13,443 nt of DNA from Bacteroidales bacterium (lineage in GTDB: Bacteria; Bacteroidota; Bacteroidia; Bacteroidales; UBA3824), in NCBI GenBank assembly GCA_016287995.1, contig JAEEXW010000033.1, positions 1 to 13,443 of the forward strand, written 5' to 3'. The stretch's first letter is position 1. Each line of letters opens with the position of its first letter. The notes under the pieces were generated by a model. That model was given only the letters and a program-made list of their open reading frames with translations, was not told the origin of the DNA and made no database searches. A program made the translations under genes and the position numbers. This document shows, piece by piece, positions 1 through 6,285 of this stretch.

Positions 1-2
1 AT

Positions 3-725
3 CCTGCCGGTAAATATATCAGCAAAGCCAATTTGAAAATTTCTGAGTTACAAAACTTAAACAAAGACAATGATATGTGGACTATGGTTTGCGGTGCTGA
101 TACCGTTGAAAGATATAACGACTACTTGAAGGCGTTTCCTAAGGGCTGCCACGTTGACGAGGCGCATATAAGGATAAAAACGCTCAGGGCTGACAGTGTT
201 GCCAAAAGGAATTTTGTAATTATTTTCCTTGTCTCTGTGTTCGGCTTGGTTGCATTGTTGCACAACATTCCGAATTTCAAGGAGACCAACGAGGTTACTT
301 TTCTTTCTACGAAGGACAGCGTAATCATTGAGCAGCCTAAGGAAAATTCAGCGGAGCAGAAACCCAATGCGGTTGTAAACAACACTCCTAAACGAGTCGT
401 TATTTCTACAACTTCTGAAAAACTTGACTTGGCAGACGATTGGGTCAGCAAAAATGACGAGATGAATTATTTGACCGCCTTGAAGTATTACCGCGAGGCA
501 TACGCAGATGATTCGTCCAACACGGAACTTGCGATGAAAATTCAGCAACTTCATGAAAAAATCAGCAATGCATATAAGTCCCACATGGACAATGCTGTGA
601 TTTACGAAAATGCCGACGAGGGTTTTGAAGACGCTTACGAGGAATATTCATTGGCTTTGCGATTGCGTCCCAACGATTCAGCGGCTCAGGCCGGTATCGA
701 AAGAACTAAAAGCAAACTCAAATAA
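3..725 (+). CDS. C-terminal part of a membrane protein with YP-type repeats, one TM helix and TPR-like tail (5' end off window)
   Basis: The frame is open to the window edge, so 240 codons are visible and the true start lies upstream; a TTG at 33 is not convincing because the repeat pattern continues through it. The first ~60 residues hold the end of one copy and one full copy of a degenerate repeat of the type W..A..dt...Y..YL..FP.G.h..eA...I..L (W26, Y38-Y41, FPKG near 45, EA near 53), a pattern found in Bacteroidota signalling and scaffold proteins. A basic stretch is followed by one hydrophobic helix at visible residues 71-89, which predicts N-in/C-out topology. After a Ser/Asn/Pro-rich linker, residues ~140-240 form TPR-like helices (ALKYYREAYADD, then EYSLALRLRPND). 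The gene ends at a strong terminator. The missing N-terminal part, possibly the catalytic one, decides its function, so none is assigned. Confidence 0.8.
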   Translation, partial: PAGKYISKANLKISELQNLNKDNDMWTMVCGADTVERYNDYLKAFPKGCHVDEAHIRIKTLRADSVAKRNFVIIFLVSVFGLVALLHNIPNFKETNEVTFLSTKDSVIIEQPKENSAEQKPNAVVNNTPKRVVISTTSEKLDLADDWVSKNDEMNYLTALKYYREAYADDSSNTELAMKIQQLHEKISNAYKSHMDNAVIYENADEGFEDAYEEYSLALRLRPNDSAAQAGIERTKSKLK

Positions 726-757
726 TCTTTATCAACTCGTGATTCTTTTTATTTTTG

Positions 758-795
758 ACGGGGAAAGTGCAGTTTTTACACTTCCCCGTTTTTTT
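758..795 (+). terminator. Rho-independent terminator of the rightward membrane-protein gene
   Basis: ACGGGGAAAGTG (758-769) pairs with CACTTCCCCGT (779-789) with one bulged A and a 9-base loop, followed by a run of T to 795. The 3' arm is also the last coding codons of the convergent yggS. On the other strand the stem is followed by an A-rich stretch with no T-run, so it should work rightwards only. Confidence 0.85.
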
Positions 796-1462
796 GTGAG
801 TAATCCCTTTCGCCGAAAATCGTTGAACCGAGCCTTACAATCGTGCTTCCCTCTTTTACGGCAAGAGGATAATCGCCTGACATTCCCATGGAAATCTCTT
901 TGAACTCCTCTCCTACTTGACAATTGACTCTCAGTGAGTTATAAAGATTTTTAACCGCAGAAAATTCCTTCAAAATCTCCGTTTCGTCGTCCGTATTTGT
1001 CGCCATTGCCATAAGACCGCAGAGTTTTATGTTTTTTAAGGCGGCAAAAGCGTTATTTTTGAAAAGGTCAGCAACCTCATTTATGGAAAATCCGAACTTC
1101 GTCTCCTCTTCCGCAACTTTTATTTGTAAAAGACAGTTGACAACACGGCCGTGTTTTGCGGCTTGTTTGTTGACCTCTTCGGCAAGTTTTATGCTGTCAA
1201 TGCTGTGAATCATATAAACAAACGGAATGATATATTTTATCTTGTTTGTTTGAAGATGACCGATTTGATGCCAGCGAATATCCTTGGGCAAAACCTCATA
1301 TTTTTTTGAAAGTTCCTGCACTTTGTTTTCGCCGAAATCCCTGCAACCGAAGTCGTAAAGTTTCATAATTTCTTCTTCCGGCTTGGTCTTGGAAACGGCA
1401 AGCAAAAGCACGTTTTCCGGCAATGTTTTTTTGATGTTTTTATAGTTTTCAACGCAGTCCAT
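776..1462 (-). CDS. yggS: Pyridoxal phosphate homeostasis protein, YggS/PLPBP family
   Basis: 228 residues, close to the usual ~230. YggS proteins are single-domain, alanine-racemase-like TIM barrels that bind PLP without a known enzymatic reaction and buffer free PLP and amino/keto-acid balance in the cytoplasm. Visible family marks are AVSKTKP with the PLP-binding lysine at K25, GENKVQE near 45, WHQIGHLQTNK near 64-74, HSIDS near 86, the phosphate-side segment MGMSGDYPLAVKEGST and the terminal RLGSTIFGERDY. The N terminus is short, but an ATG at 1462 after an A-rich leader fits. Stop TAA at 776-778 lies within the hairpin loop of the convergent terminator. It is the last of three leftward genes; the 145-base gap upstream contains a G-rich motif and a small palindrome, so it may have its own promoter, though I saw no good consensus. 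Confidence 0.95.
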   Translation of the reverse strand: MDCVENYKNIKKTLPENVLLLAVSKTKPEEEIMKLYDFGCRDFGENKVQELSKKYEVLPKDIRWHQIGHLQTNKIKYIIPFVYMIHSIDSIKLAEEVNKQAAKHGRVVNCLLQIKVAEEETKFGFSINEVADLFKNNAFAALKNIKLCGLMAMATNTDDETEILKEFSAVKNLYNSLRVNCQVGEEFKEISMGMSGDYPLAVKEGSTIVRLGSTIFGERDYSQKNGEV

Positions 1463-1473
1463 TTTTCGTGTAT

Positions 1474-1490
1474 TTAAAGTAATACTTTAA
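1474..1490. promoter_or_regulatory. Perfect 8-1-8 palindrome just upstream of yggS
   Basis: TTAAAGTA and TACTTTAA flank a single A and lie 11 bases before the yggS start codon, where an operator or a leader hairpin could act. It is AT-rich and short, so chance is possible; no regulator can be named. Confidence 0.3.
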
Positions 1491-1526
1491 GTTCGTATTT
1501 TTATCAGTTGGGTTTCAATAAGTTAG

Positions 1527-1558
1527 CCCTACAACCCCTCCCCCACCTCTCCCCCACC
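1527..1558 (-). other. G-rich tract with a canonical four-run G-quadruplex pattern
   Basis: Read on the minus strand, runs of 5, 5, 4 and 3 G are separated by loops of 6, 1 and 5 bases. The core also holds a perfect 10-bp direct repeat (CTCCCCCACC on the plus strand at 1538-1547 and 1549-1558). It lies in the cdd-yggS gap on the non-template strand of yggS and stands out sharply in an otherwise AT-rich spacer. Confidence 0.6.
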
Positions 1559-1607
1559 GGCTTTGAGGTAGGTAAAAACAATTTATAACTAACGGATTTT
1601 CAAGTAG

Positions 1608-2087
1608 TTAAGATAAAAAGTCGCTTGTAAAAGTAAGCGGAAGAATATCTTTTATACTATTGATAATCAAGCACTTATTTTTAGCCGAAAGAATAAGTTT
1701 TACAGGGTGGGAATACCTTGTTTCGGTTTCGAGAATTACCTGTCTGCACGCCCCGCACGGAGGTATCGGAGTGGAGATAATTTCACCGTTAAAAAACGCA
1801 GAAATCGCTACCGCCAAAATTTTATTTTTCGGGTACTGGGAGTTCGCGTAAAAGATTGCCGTTCTCTCGGCGCAAGTCCCCGAAGGCGATGCGGCGTTTT
1901 CCTGATTTGTGCCGTTGATGATTACTCCGTTGTCAAGCAAAACTGCCGCCGAAACGGAAAATTTTGAATATGGAGCGTATGCGTTTTTCAAGAAATTTTC
2001 GGAAGATTCCACCAACTTCAAATCTTCGGCTGAAAGTTCCGATTTTTCACACTCCAAAATATCTGCTGAAATTTTTATAACGTTCAT
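1608..2087 (-). CDS. cdd: Cytidine deaminase
   Basis: 159 residues. A homotetrameric-type, Zn-dependent cytidine/deoxycytidine deaminase converts cytidine to uridine in pyrimidine salvage in the cytoplasm. The sequence shows the substrate-binding segment APYSKFSVSAAV (38-49), NQENAA (61-66), the metal/catalytic motif TCAER with Zn ligand C72 and catalytic E74, and PPCGACRQ with Zn ligands C111 and C114. All catalytic residues are present. About 30 residues precede the core domain, somewhat longer than the shortest Cdd proteins but normal for Bacteroidota members. It lies 46 bases after tcdA on the same strand and could be read from tcdA or from the possible internal promoter at 2113-2145. Confidence 0.95.
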   Translation of the reverse strand: MNVIKISADILECEKSELSAEDLKLVESSENFLKNAYAPYSKFSVSAAVLLDNGVIINGTNQENAASPSGTCAERTAIFYANSQYPKNKILAVAISAFFNGEIISTPIPPCGACRQVILETETRYSHPVKLILSAKNKCLIINSIKDILPLTFTSDFLS

Positions 2088-2112
2088 ATTTCTCTAAATT
2101 TTTTTTCAAAGG

Positions 2113-2145
2113 CGAAGATAAAAGTTTTTTGAATTATAAACAAAA
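2113..2145 (-). promoter_or_regulatory. Possible Bacteroidota-type promoter for cdd
   Basis: On the minus strand TTTTG (2145-2141) is followed after 20 bases by TATCTTCG (2120-2113), one mismatch from the -7 consensus TAnnTTTG. The predicted start gives a leader of about 20 bases. The -33 element overlaps the end of tcdA. It is a pattern match only. Confidence 0.35.
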
Positions 2146-2856
2146 TTTTTTTACAACTTCTCCGACAATAAAAAATCCGAAAACCGCAGTTATATGAACC
2201 ATCGAACCGTTGATTTTCGCCTTGTTGAATTTCAATTCCTCATTGTTGTCAACTTCCTTGTTTTCCAAAAGTTCGCCGGAAAAAACGCATTGAAATTTCT
2301 TTGCCGGAAAGGTTTTCATACGTTTGAATTTCTGCCTTAACGCCCTTGCAAGCGGGCAGCCGCTGACCTTCCAAAACTCGGAAACCTGTATTTTTAAGGG
2401 GTCGAGTTTTAGTGCCGCACCCATTGACGAGATGAAATAAGCCTCTGTTTTACAAGCCCTTAAAATAAGTTCCGCCTTGTCTGTCAGGGAATCTATCGCG
2501 TCAATTATCACGTCAAAATCATCAAGATGAAAACTTTCAGCCGTCTCCTTGGTAAAAATTCCGTTGACAGCAATGATTTCCGCCTTCGGATTGATGTCAG
2601 AAAGCCGTTTTTTCAGGACATCCGCCTTAAATTCGCCGATTGTGGAGTTGAGCGCGGGAAGTTGGCGGTTGAGGTTCGTAACGGAAATTTTGTCCGCGTC
2701 AACGAGCGTTATGTGTTCAAAACCTGACCTTACAAGCCCTTCCGCTGCCCACGAGCCGACTCCGCCGAGCCCGAAAATGATGACTTTTTGTCCGGAAATT
2801 TTTTTAACAGTATCCTTTCCGAGCAAAAGTTCGGTGCGGGAATTTATCGTTTCCAT
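2134..2856 (-). CDS. tcdA: tRNA threonylcarbamoyladenosine dehydratase (TcdA/CsdL, ThiF/E1-like)
   Basis: 240 residues. TcdA uses ATP to cyclise t6A37 to ct6A in ANN-decoding tRNAs. The E1-like Rossmann fold is clear: nucleotide loop FGLGGVGSWAAE (28-39), then LVDADKISVTNLNRQ (51-65), where the acidic and NRQ residues bind ATP, then GEFKADVL and INPKAE. IIDAIDSLTDKAELI and ISSMGAALKLDP match TcdA rather than ThiF or MoeB, and the paired Zn cysteines of MoeB/ThiF are absent. The C-terminal VHITAVFGFFIVGEVVKKF is also typical of TcdA. It starts a leftward set (tcdA, cdd, yggS) and is divergent from proB across 83 bases holding a shared inverted repeat. The family assignment is firm; the tRNA substrate follows from the family. 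Confidence 0.92.
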   Translation of the reverse strand: METINSRTELLLGKDTVKKISGQKVIIFGLGGVGSWAAEGLVRSGFEHITLVDADKISVTNLNRQLPALNSTIGEFKADVLKKRLSDINPKAEIIAVNGIFTKETAESFHLDDFDVIIDAIDSLTDKAELILRACKTEAYFISSMGAALKLDPLKIQVSEFWKVSGCPLARALRQKFKRMKTFPAKKFQCVFSGELLENKEVDNNEELKFNKAKINGSMVHITAVFGFFIVGEVVKKFCL

Positions 2857-2884
2857 AAAATTATAAGAAAAATGTGTTTACAAC

Positions 2885-2919
2885 ACGCAAAATTACGATA
2901 TTTTTTTTTAATTTTGCGT
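2885..2919. promoter_or_regulatory. Perfect 11-bp inverted repeat with back-to-back -7 boxes between tcdA and proB
   Basis: ACGCAAAATTA (2885-2895) and TAATTTTGCGT (2909-2919) are exact reverse complements around a 13-base, T-rich centre. Each arm reads TAATTTTG on its outgoing strand, an exact fit to the Bacteroidota -7 consensus TAnnTTTG, pointing to proB on the plus strand and tcdA on the minus strand. Predicted leaders are about 18 and 27 bases. Neither side has a good -33 TTTG at the expected distance, so a repressor or activator may be involved. Confidence 0.55.
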
Positions 2920-2939
2920 AGGATTTTACGAAAAAAATT

Positions 2940-4013
2940 ATGTCAATAACAATAAAAATCGGTTCAAACGTTCTGACCCGTCAAGACGGGCATTTGGACG
3001 AAAGCCGTATGAACGACCTTGTAAGGGAGATTTCGCGGCTGCATAAAAAAGGCGAGAAAATAATTCTCGTGTCCTCCGGCGCGGTGGCGGCGGGAAGAAG
3101 CATCGTCAAAAACTACGAAGGTCTCGACCCCGTGGCGCAGCGTCAGTTGCTCTCGTCAACAGGTCAGGTAAAACTCATAGACACTTACAAAAAACTCTTT
3201 GATATTCAAGGAATTAAAATAGGACAAATACTCGTTACGAAACAGGATTTTTCGTCAAGGGAGCATTACCTGAACATCAAAAACTGTATCAGCACGCTTT
3301 GGGAAAACGGCGTTATGCCCGTTGTCAACGAAAACGACACGGTATCGGTTACGGGCTTGATGTTTACCGACAACGACGAACTTTCCGGGCTGATGGCTTC
3401 GATGGCGGACTGCAAAAAACTGTTCATTTTGAGCAACGTTGACGGCATTTTCAACGGCAATCCAAGCGAAGAAGGCACGTCCGTAATCAGGGAAATTTCG
3501 TCAAAAACCAACATTTCGCAGTACGTGCAGACCTCAAAATCCAATTTCGGAAGGGGCGGAATGTTGACAAAATGCAGAATAGCAAGAAAAACCGCCGATT
3601 CGGGCATCGACGTTTACATCGCCAACGGCACAAAACCCGATGTCATCACCAACCTTTATGAAGACAACGGAAATTTTGTCCGCACGCATTTTGCCGCAGG
3701 AGAACATTCGCCGGCGGTAAAAAAATGGATTGCATATTCCGACGGTTTTACAAAGGCGACTGTCGTTGTAAACGAAGGCGCAAAACAGGCACTTCTTAGC
3801 CGCGAAAAGGCTGCAAGTCTGTTAGTGCCGGGAATCGTGAAAATTGAAGGCGAGTTCAAAAAAGACGACCTGCTTTTGATAAAAGACGAAAACAACGTTA
3901 CAATCGGACTCGGAAAAGCGACTACGGACAAGGACAAAATCAAAAATGAAAAACGTTCAAAACCGCTTATCCATTACGATTATTTATACATTTATCCTGA
4001 AATAACACAGTGA
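2940..4013 (+). CDS. proB: Glutamate 5-kinase
   Basis: 357 residues against about 367 in E. coli. It phosphorylates glutamate to gamma-glutamyl phosphate, the first step of proline synthesis and usually the target of proline feedback inhibition. The amino-acid kinase domain covers roughly 1-250: KIGSNVLT (6-13), LVSSGAVAAG (43-52), NENDTVSV (130-137), TDNDELSGLMA (143-153), SNVDGIF and the GRGGM loop (204-208). A C-terminal PUA domain (about 270-357) is present, as in full-length bacterial ProB. Catalytic and glutamate-binding residues look intact. The ATG at 2940 fits the family N terminus, though no Shine-Dalgarno site is visible. It is followed almost directly by proA, so the two are co-transcribed and probably co-translated. 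Confidence 0.96.
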   Translation: MSITIKIGSNVLTRQDGHLDESRMNDLVREISRLHKKGEKIILVSSGAVAAGRSIVKNYEGLDPVAQRQLLSSTGQVKLIDTYKKLFDIQGIKIGQILVTKQDFSSREHYLNIKNCISTLWENGVMPVVNENDTVSVTGLMFTDNDELSGLMASMADCKKLFILSNVDGIFNGNPSEEGTSVIREISSKTNISQYVQTSKSNFGRGGMLTKCRIARKTADSGIDVYIANGTKPDVITNLYEDNGNFVRTHFAAGEHSPAVKKWIAYSDGFTKATVVVNEGAKQALLSREKAASLLVPGIVKIEGEFKKDDLLLIKDENNVTIGLGKATTDKDKIKNEKRSKPLIHYDYLYIYPEITQ

Positions 4014-4015
4014 TT

Positions 4016-5263
4016 ATGAACATTTTAGAACAATTGGAAAAAGTCAGGAACGCTTCCAGATTTTTAGGAAAACTGACAGAGGAGACAACCGCAAAAATTC
4101 TTTTAGGGATAGCCTTAGAATTGGAAAAAAACGTTGACGCAATTCTTGAAGCCAACAAACGCGACCTTGCAAAATCAGACCCCTCAAACCCGATGTACGA
4201 CCGTCTGATGCTGACCAAAGAGCGCGTTTTTGCAATCGCGGCCGATACAAGAAAAGTTGCGGAACTTCCCGCTCCTTACGGGAAAATTTTAGAAGAAAAA
4301 GAACTCGCCAACGGTCTGAGGCTCAAAAAAGTAAGCGTTCCGTTAGGCGTTGTCGGCATAATCTACGAGGCGCGACCCAACGTTACGGTAGATGTAGTTT
4401 CATTGTGTCTGAGGTCGGGCAACGCGGCTGTTTTGAAAGGCGGTTCCGACGCAGCCTGTTCAAACGAAGTTTTGGTAAAAATAATGCAGAATGTTCTCAA
4501 AACTTTCGGCATTGACGAAAATACAATCCAACTCTTACCGGCAGGACGTGAGGCTGCAACCGCACTTATGGAAGCGGTCGGATACATCGACGTTTTGATT
4601 CCCCGCGGGTCTAAAAACCTGATTAACAGCGTCCGTCAAAACGCAAAAGTCCCCGTCATTGAGACAGGCGCGGGCGTGGTTCACACTTATTTTGACAAGG
4701 ACGGCGACGTGGAAAAGGCGAAAAAAATAATTTTTAACGCCAAAACACGCCGCGTAAGTGTCTGCAACGCATTGGACTGCCTTATAATCCACTCGTCAAG
4801 GCTGAAAGATTTGGCGGAAATATGCGCTCCGCTTACAGAAAAAAACGTCGAAATTTTTGCCGACGAAAGAGCGTTTCTCTCTCTTGAAAACAAATACGCA
4901 GCACCTTTGCACAAGGCGCAAAAAACGGATTTCGGCATGGAATTTCAGTCGCTGAAAATGGCTGTTAAAACGGTTGACAGTTTTGAAGAGGCGTTGGAAC
5001 ACATTTATAAATATTCGTCAAAACATTCGGAGGCGATAATCACCGAAAACGAAAAAACGGCGGCAGATTTTTTGCAGTCAGTAGACGCGGCATGCTGTTA
5101 TCACAACACTTCAACGGCTTTTACAGACGGAGCACAGTTCGGTATGGGCGCAGAAATCGGTATCAGCACGCAAAAACTTCACGCCCGCGGTCCTATGGGA
5201 CTCAGAGAACTCACAAGTTACAAATGGGTGATTTACGGCAACGGTCAAATCCGAAATAACTAA
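4016..5263 (+). CDS. proA: Gamma-glutamyl phosphate reductase (glutamate-5-semialdehyde dehydrogenase)
   Basis: 415 residues from the ATG at 4016. It reduces gamma-glutamyl phosphate with NADPH to glutamate semialdehyde, which cyclises to pyrroline-5-carboxylate. Aldehyde-dehydrogenase-superfamily marks of ProA are clear: GVVGIIYEARPNVTVD, LRSGNAAVLKGGSDA, LIPRGSKNLI, then VSVCNALDCL with the catalytic cysteine at C250, and near the end HNTSTAFTDGAQFGMGAEIGIST and ARGPMGLRELTSYKW. A GTG at 4010 would overlap the proB stop (GTGA) and add two residues; the ATG two bases after the stop matches the usual ProA N terminus (M..LEQ) and is preferred. Either way the genes are translationally coupled. 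proC is not in the window. Transcription ends at the perfect inverted repeat that begins at the last base of the stop codon. Confidence 0.96.
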   Translation: MNILEQLEKVRNASRFLGKLTEETTAKILLGIALELEKNVDAILEANKRDLAKSDPSNPMYDRLMLTKERVFAIAADTRKVAELPAPYGKILEEKELANGLRLKKVSVPLGVVGIIYEARPNVTVDVVSLCLRSGNAAVLKGGSDAACSNEVLVKIMQNVLKTFGIDENTIQLLPAGREAATALMEAVGYIDVLIPRGSKNLINSVRQNAKVPVIETGAGVVHTYFDKDGDVEKAKKIIFNAKTRRVSVCNALDCLIIHSSRLKDLAEICAPLTEKNVEIFADERAFLSLENKYAAPLHKAQKTDFGMEFQSLKMAVKTVDSFEEALEHIYKYSSKHSEAIITENEKTAADFLQSVDAACCYHNTSTAFTDGAQFGMGAEIGISTQKLHARGPMGLRELTSYKWVIYGNGQIRNN

Positions 5264-5300
5264 AATAAAAAAAACCGCAAAATTGCGGTTTTTTTTATTT
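5263..5300. terminator. Bidirectional terminator: perfect 18-bp inverted repeat
   Basis: The stretch 5263-5280 (A-tract then CCGCAA) is the exact reverse complement of 5283-5300 (TTGCGG then T-tract). The GC core CCGCA/TGCGG closes a small loop, with a T-run on both strands. It begins in the proA stop codon and ends 2 bases from the stop of the convergent gene, so it should end both transcripts. Confidence 0.88.
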
Positions 5301-5302
5301 CT

Positions 5303-5512
5303 TTAATGCGTATATATGTCTCCGAACTGATATTCTATAAATAATACTTGAAATATATTGCCCTCCCTTATTCCAAGAAACGGATGATTATCACCTTTTG
5401 AGCGTAAAACCATTAATTTCTTAACATCTTCCGACAATAAATTTTGTGCAGAGATTTTTAGACTTGAAACTTCAATAAACTCTTTCCCAAAGCCGTGTCT
5501 TTGTGATGTCAT
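5303..5512 (-). CDS. Downstream fragment of the split partner gene
   Basis: 69 residues with an ATG 9 bases after the amber codon, so it could be re-initiated. It contains SSLKISAQNLLSEDVKKLMVLR followed by the DNHPFLGIREGN segment and a C-terminal beta-rich end, FGDIYTH. It has no signal peptide or TM helix. I regard it as the C-terminal half of one original gene rather than a gene in its own right. Confidence 0.4.
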   Translation of the reverse strand: MTSQRHGFGKEFIEVSSLKISAQNLLSEDVKKLMVLRSKGDNHPFLGIREGNIFQVLFIEYQFGDIYTH

Positions 5513-5521
5513 AATTGTATT

Positions 5522-5701
5522 CTAATCCAAATCACTAATCTTTTTTAGTCTGTCAAGAAAACAAATAAAAAAATCAGAATCATTTTTTGCTTCGGTATAA
5601 CTCAGAGCCTTCAATTTTGAGAATCCGGAAACAACTTTTTCAGGCTGTTTACCGATAGATTCCTGTTCAACTGTTTGTTGTTTAATTATTTTCTTCTTCA
5701 T
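5522..5701 (-). CDS. Upstream fragment of the split partner gene
   Basis: 59 residues: a Lys/Gln-rich start (MKKKIIKQQT), then FSKLKALSYTEAKNDSDFFICFLDRLKKISDLD, and an amber stop. The ATG at 5701 is preferred over a TTG one codon upstream. It overlaps the end of the Panacea gene by 20 bases, implying coupled translation. It is probably the truncated product that the cell now makes. Confidence 0.45.
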   Translation of the reverse strand: MKKKIIKQQTVEQESIGKQPEKVVSGFSKLKALSYTEAKNDSDFFICFLDRLKKISDLD

Positions 5702-6146
5702 CAATCAGTTGGGTTTTGAAGTATGCCTTCATAGAACTTTGGGAAATAACAGAACCTCTACCATTTGTTTTGACCGATTTCCACGGATATTCCCGATGGG
5801 TCTTGTTCATCAAACCTATGGTCGAAAATTCCCGATACGCCTCAAACACCTCCCCTAACAAATTTTCCTCTTCTTCGGCAAGGTCTATCACGTCATTATC
5901 TACCGGCAATATCTGTGAACCGTATTGCTTGTAATAATCATATACAGACGGAACAACGGGACCGTACATCCATGCTTCAATACTCTCATCGAACAACGGG
6001 GTATCGAACTTGGCGAGATGATACCCCTGTTCGTAATACAACAATTTTTGCAACCGCAAATTGGTCATATTGTCGCCGCCATTGGCAGTATCCCAATCCG
6101 CCATTCTAATAAGTTTTTTTGCTATGTCTAATGCTTTATATGCCAT
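5682..6146 (-). CDS. Panacea-domain (DUF4065, SocA/GepA-like) protein, probable antitoxin
   Basis: 154 residues. Panacea domains occur in many toxin-antitoxin pairs, where one antitoxin fold neutralises very different toxins; related DUF4065 proteins are SocA and phage GepA. Family marks are MTNLRLQKLLYYEQGYHL (27-44), the acidic/aromatic segment IEAWMYGPVVPSVYDYY (56-72) and the terminal KTHREYPWK (115-123). The full domain is present and the protein looks intact. There is no extra N-terminal DNA-binding domain, so autoregulation by this protein alone is not evident. A near-perfect Bacteroidota promoter lies just upstream, with a leader of about 16 bases. The next gene overlaps its 3' end by 20 bases and is broken by a stop codon. 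The antitoxin role is from family and layout. Confidence 0.85.
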   Translation of the reverse strand: MAYKALDIAKKLIRMADWDTANGGDNMTNLRLQKLLYYEQGYHLAKFDTPLFDESIEAWMYGPVVPSVYDYYKQYGSQILPVDNDVIDLAEEEENLLGEVFEAYREFSTIGLMNKTHREYPWKSVKTNGRGSVISQSSMKAYFKTQLIDEEENN

Positions 6147-6168
6147 TTTTCTTCAATTTTGAATATTG

Positions 6169-6199
6169 CAAATGTATATACTTTTCCATCTCTTACAAA
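6169..6199 (-). promoter_or_regulatory. Bacteroidota consensus promoter of the Panacea cassette
   Basis: On the minus strand TTTG (6199-6196), exactly 19 bases, then TACATTTG (6176-6169) matches the -33 TTTG / -7 TAnnTTTG consensus at every fixed position. Predicted transcription start is near 6163, about 16 bases before the ATG. The -33 box lies just beyond the terminator of the upstream lipoprotein gene, so the cassette is a separate unit. Confidence 0.75.
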
Positions 6200-6218
6200 T
6201 ACCATTAACTTTTTTTAA

Positions 6219-6261
6219 TAAAAAAACAAAAACGGCTACCAAAATTTCTAAGGTAGCCGTT
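6219..6261 (-). terminator. Rho-independent terminator of the lipoprotein operon
   Basis: AACGGCTACC (6231-6240) and GGTAGCCGTT (6252-6261) form a perfect 10-bp stem with an 11-base loop. On the minus strand it is followed by TTTTT-G-TTTTTT. It lies 25 bases after the stop of the 1107-residue lipoprotein gene. Confidence 0.88.
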
Positions 6262-6285
6262 AATTTTTAGATTACAATTTGTCCG

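Larger units (their letters stand above)
5303..5701 (-). pseudogene. Partner gene of the Panacea cassette, split by an in-frame amber codon
   Basis: Read from ATG at 5701, the frame gives 59 residues, a TAG at 5522-5524 (codon 60), then 72 more residues to TAA at 5303. The two halves are in the same frame with no other stop, and together give about 132 residues. The join reads LKKISDLD-stop-NTIMTSQRHGFGKE. From memory, related short proteins have a tryptophan here (pattern L+KLS.L.W..I....RHGFG), and TGG to TAG is one base. The second half, ending in NHPFLGIREGN, IFQVLFIEYQFGDIY and TH, looks like the conserved core of that family, whose function I cannot name. The start overlaps the Panacea gene by 20 bases, the layout of a toxin-antitoxin pair, so a toxin role is inferred from context only. 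True amber read-through or two coupled peptides remain possible. Confidence 0.6.

Noticed and set aside
33..725. TTG at 33 as the start of the membrane protein gene
   Set aside because: The frame continues to the edge, and residues upstream (PAGKYISKA) fit the end of a previous repeat copy.
610..903. 97-codon plus-strand frame across the membrane-protein end, terminator and yggS
   Set aside because: It runs through a strong terminator and overlaps two supported genes.
1591..1610. Hairpin AACTA...TAGTT after cdd as a terminator
   Set aside because: It has only a 5-bp AT-rich stem and no following T-run in the right direction.
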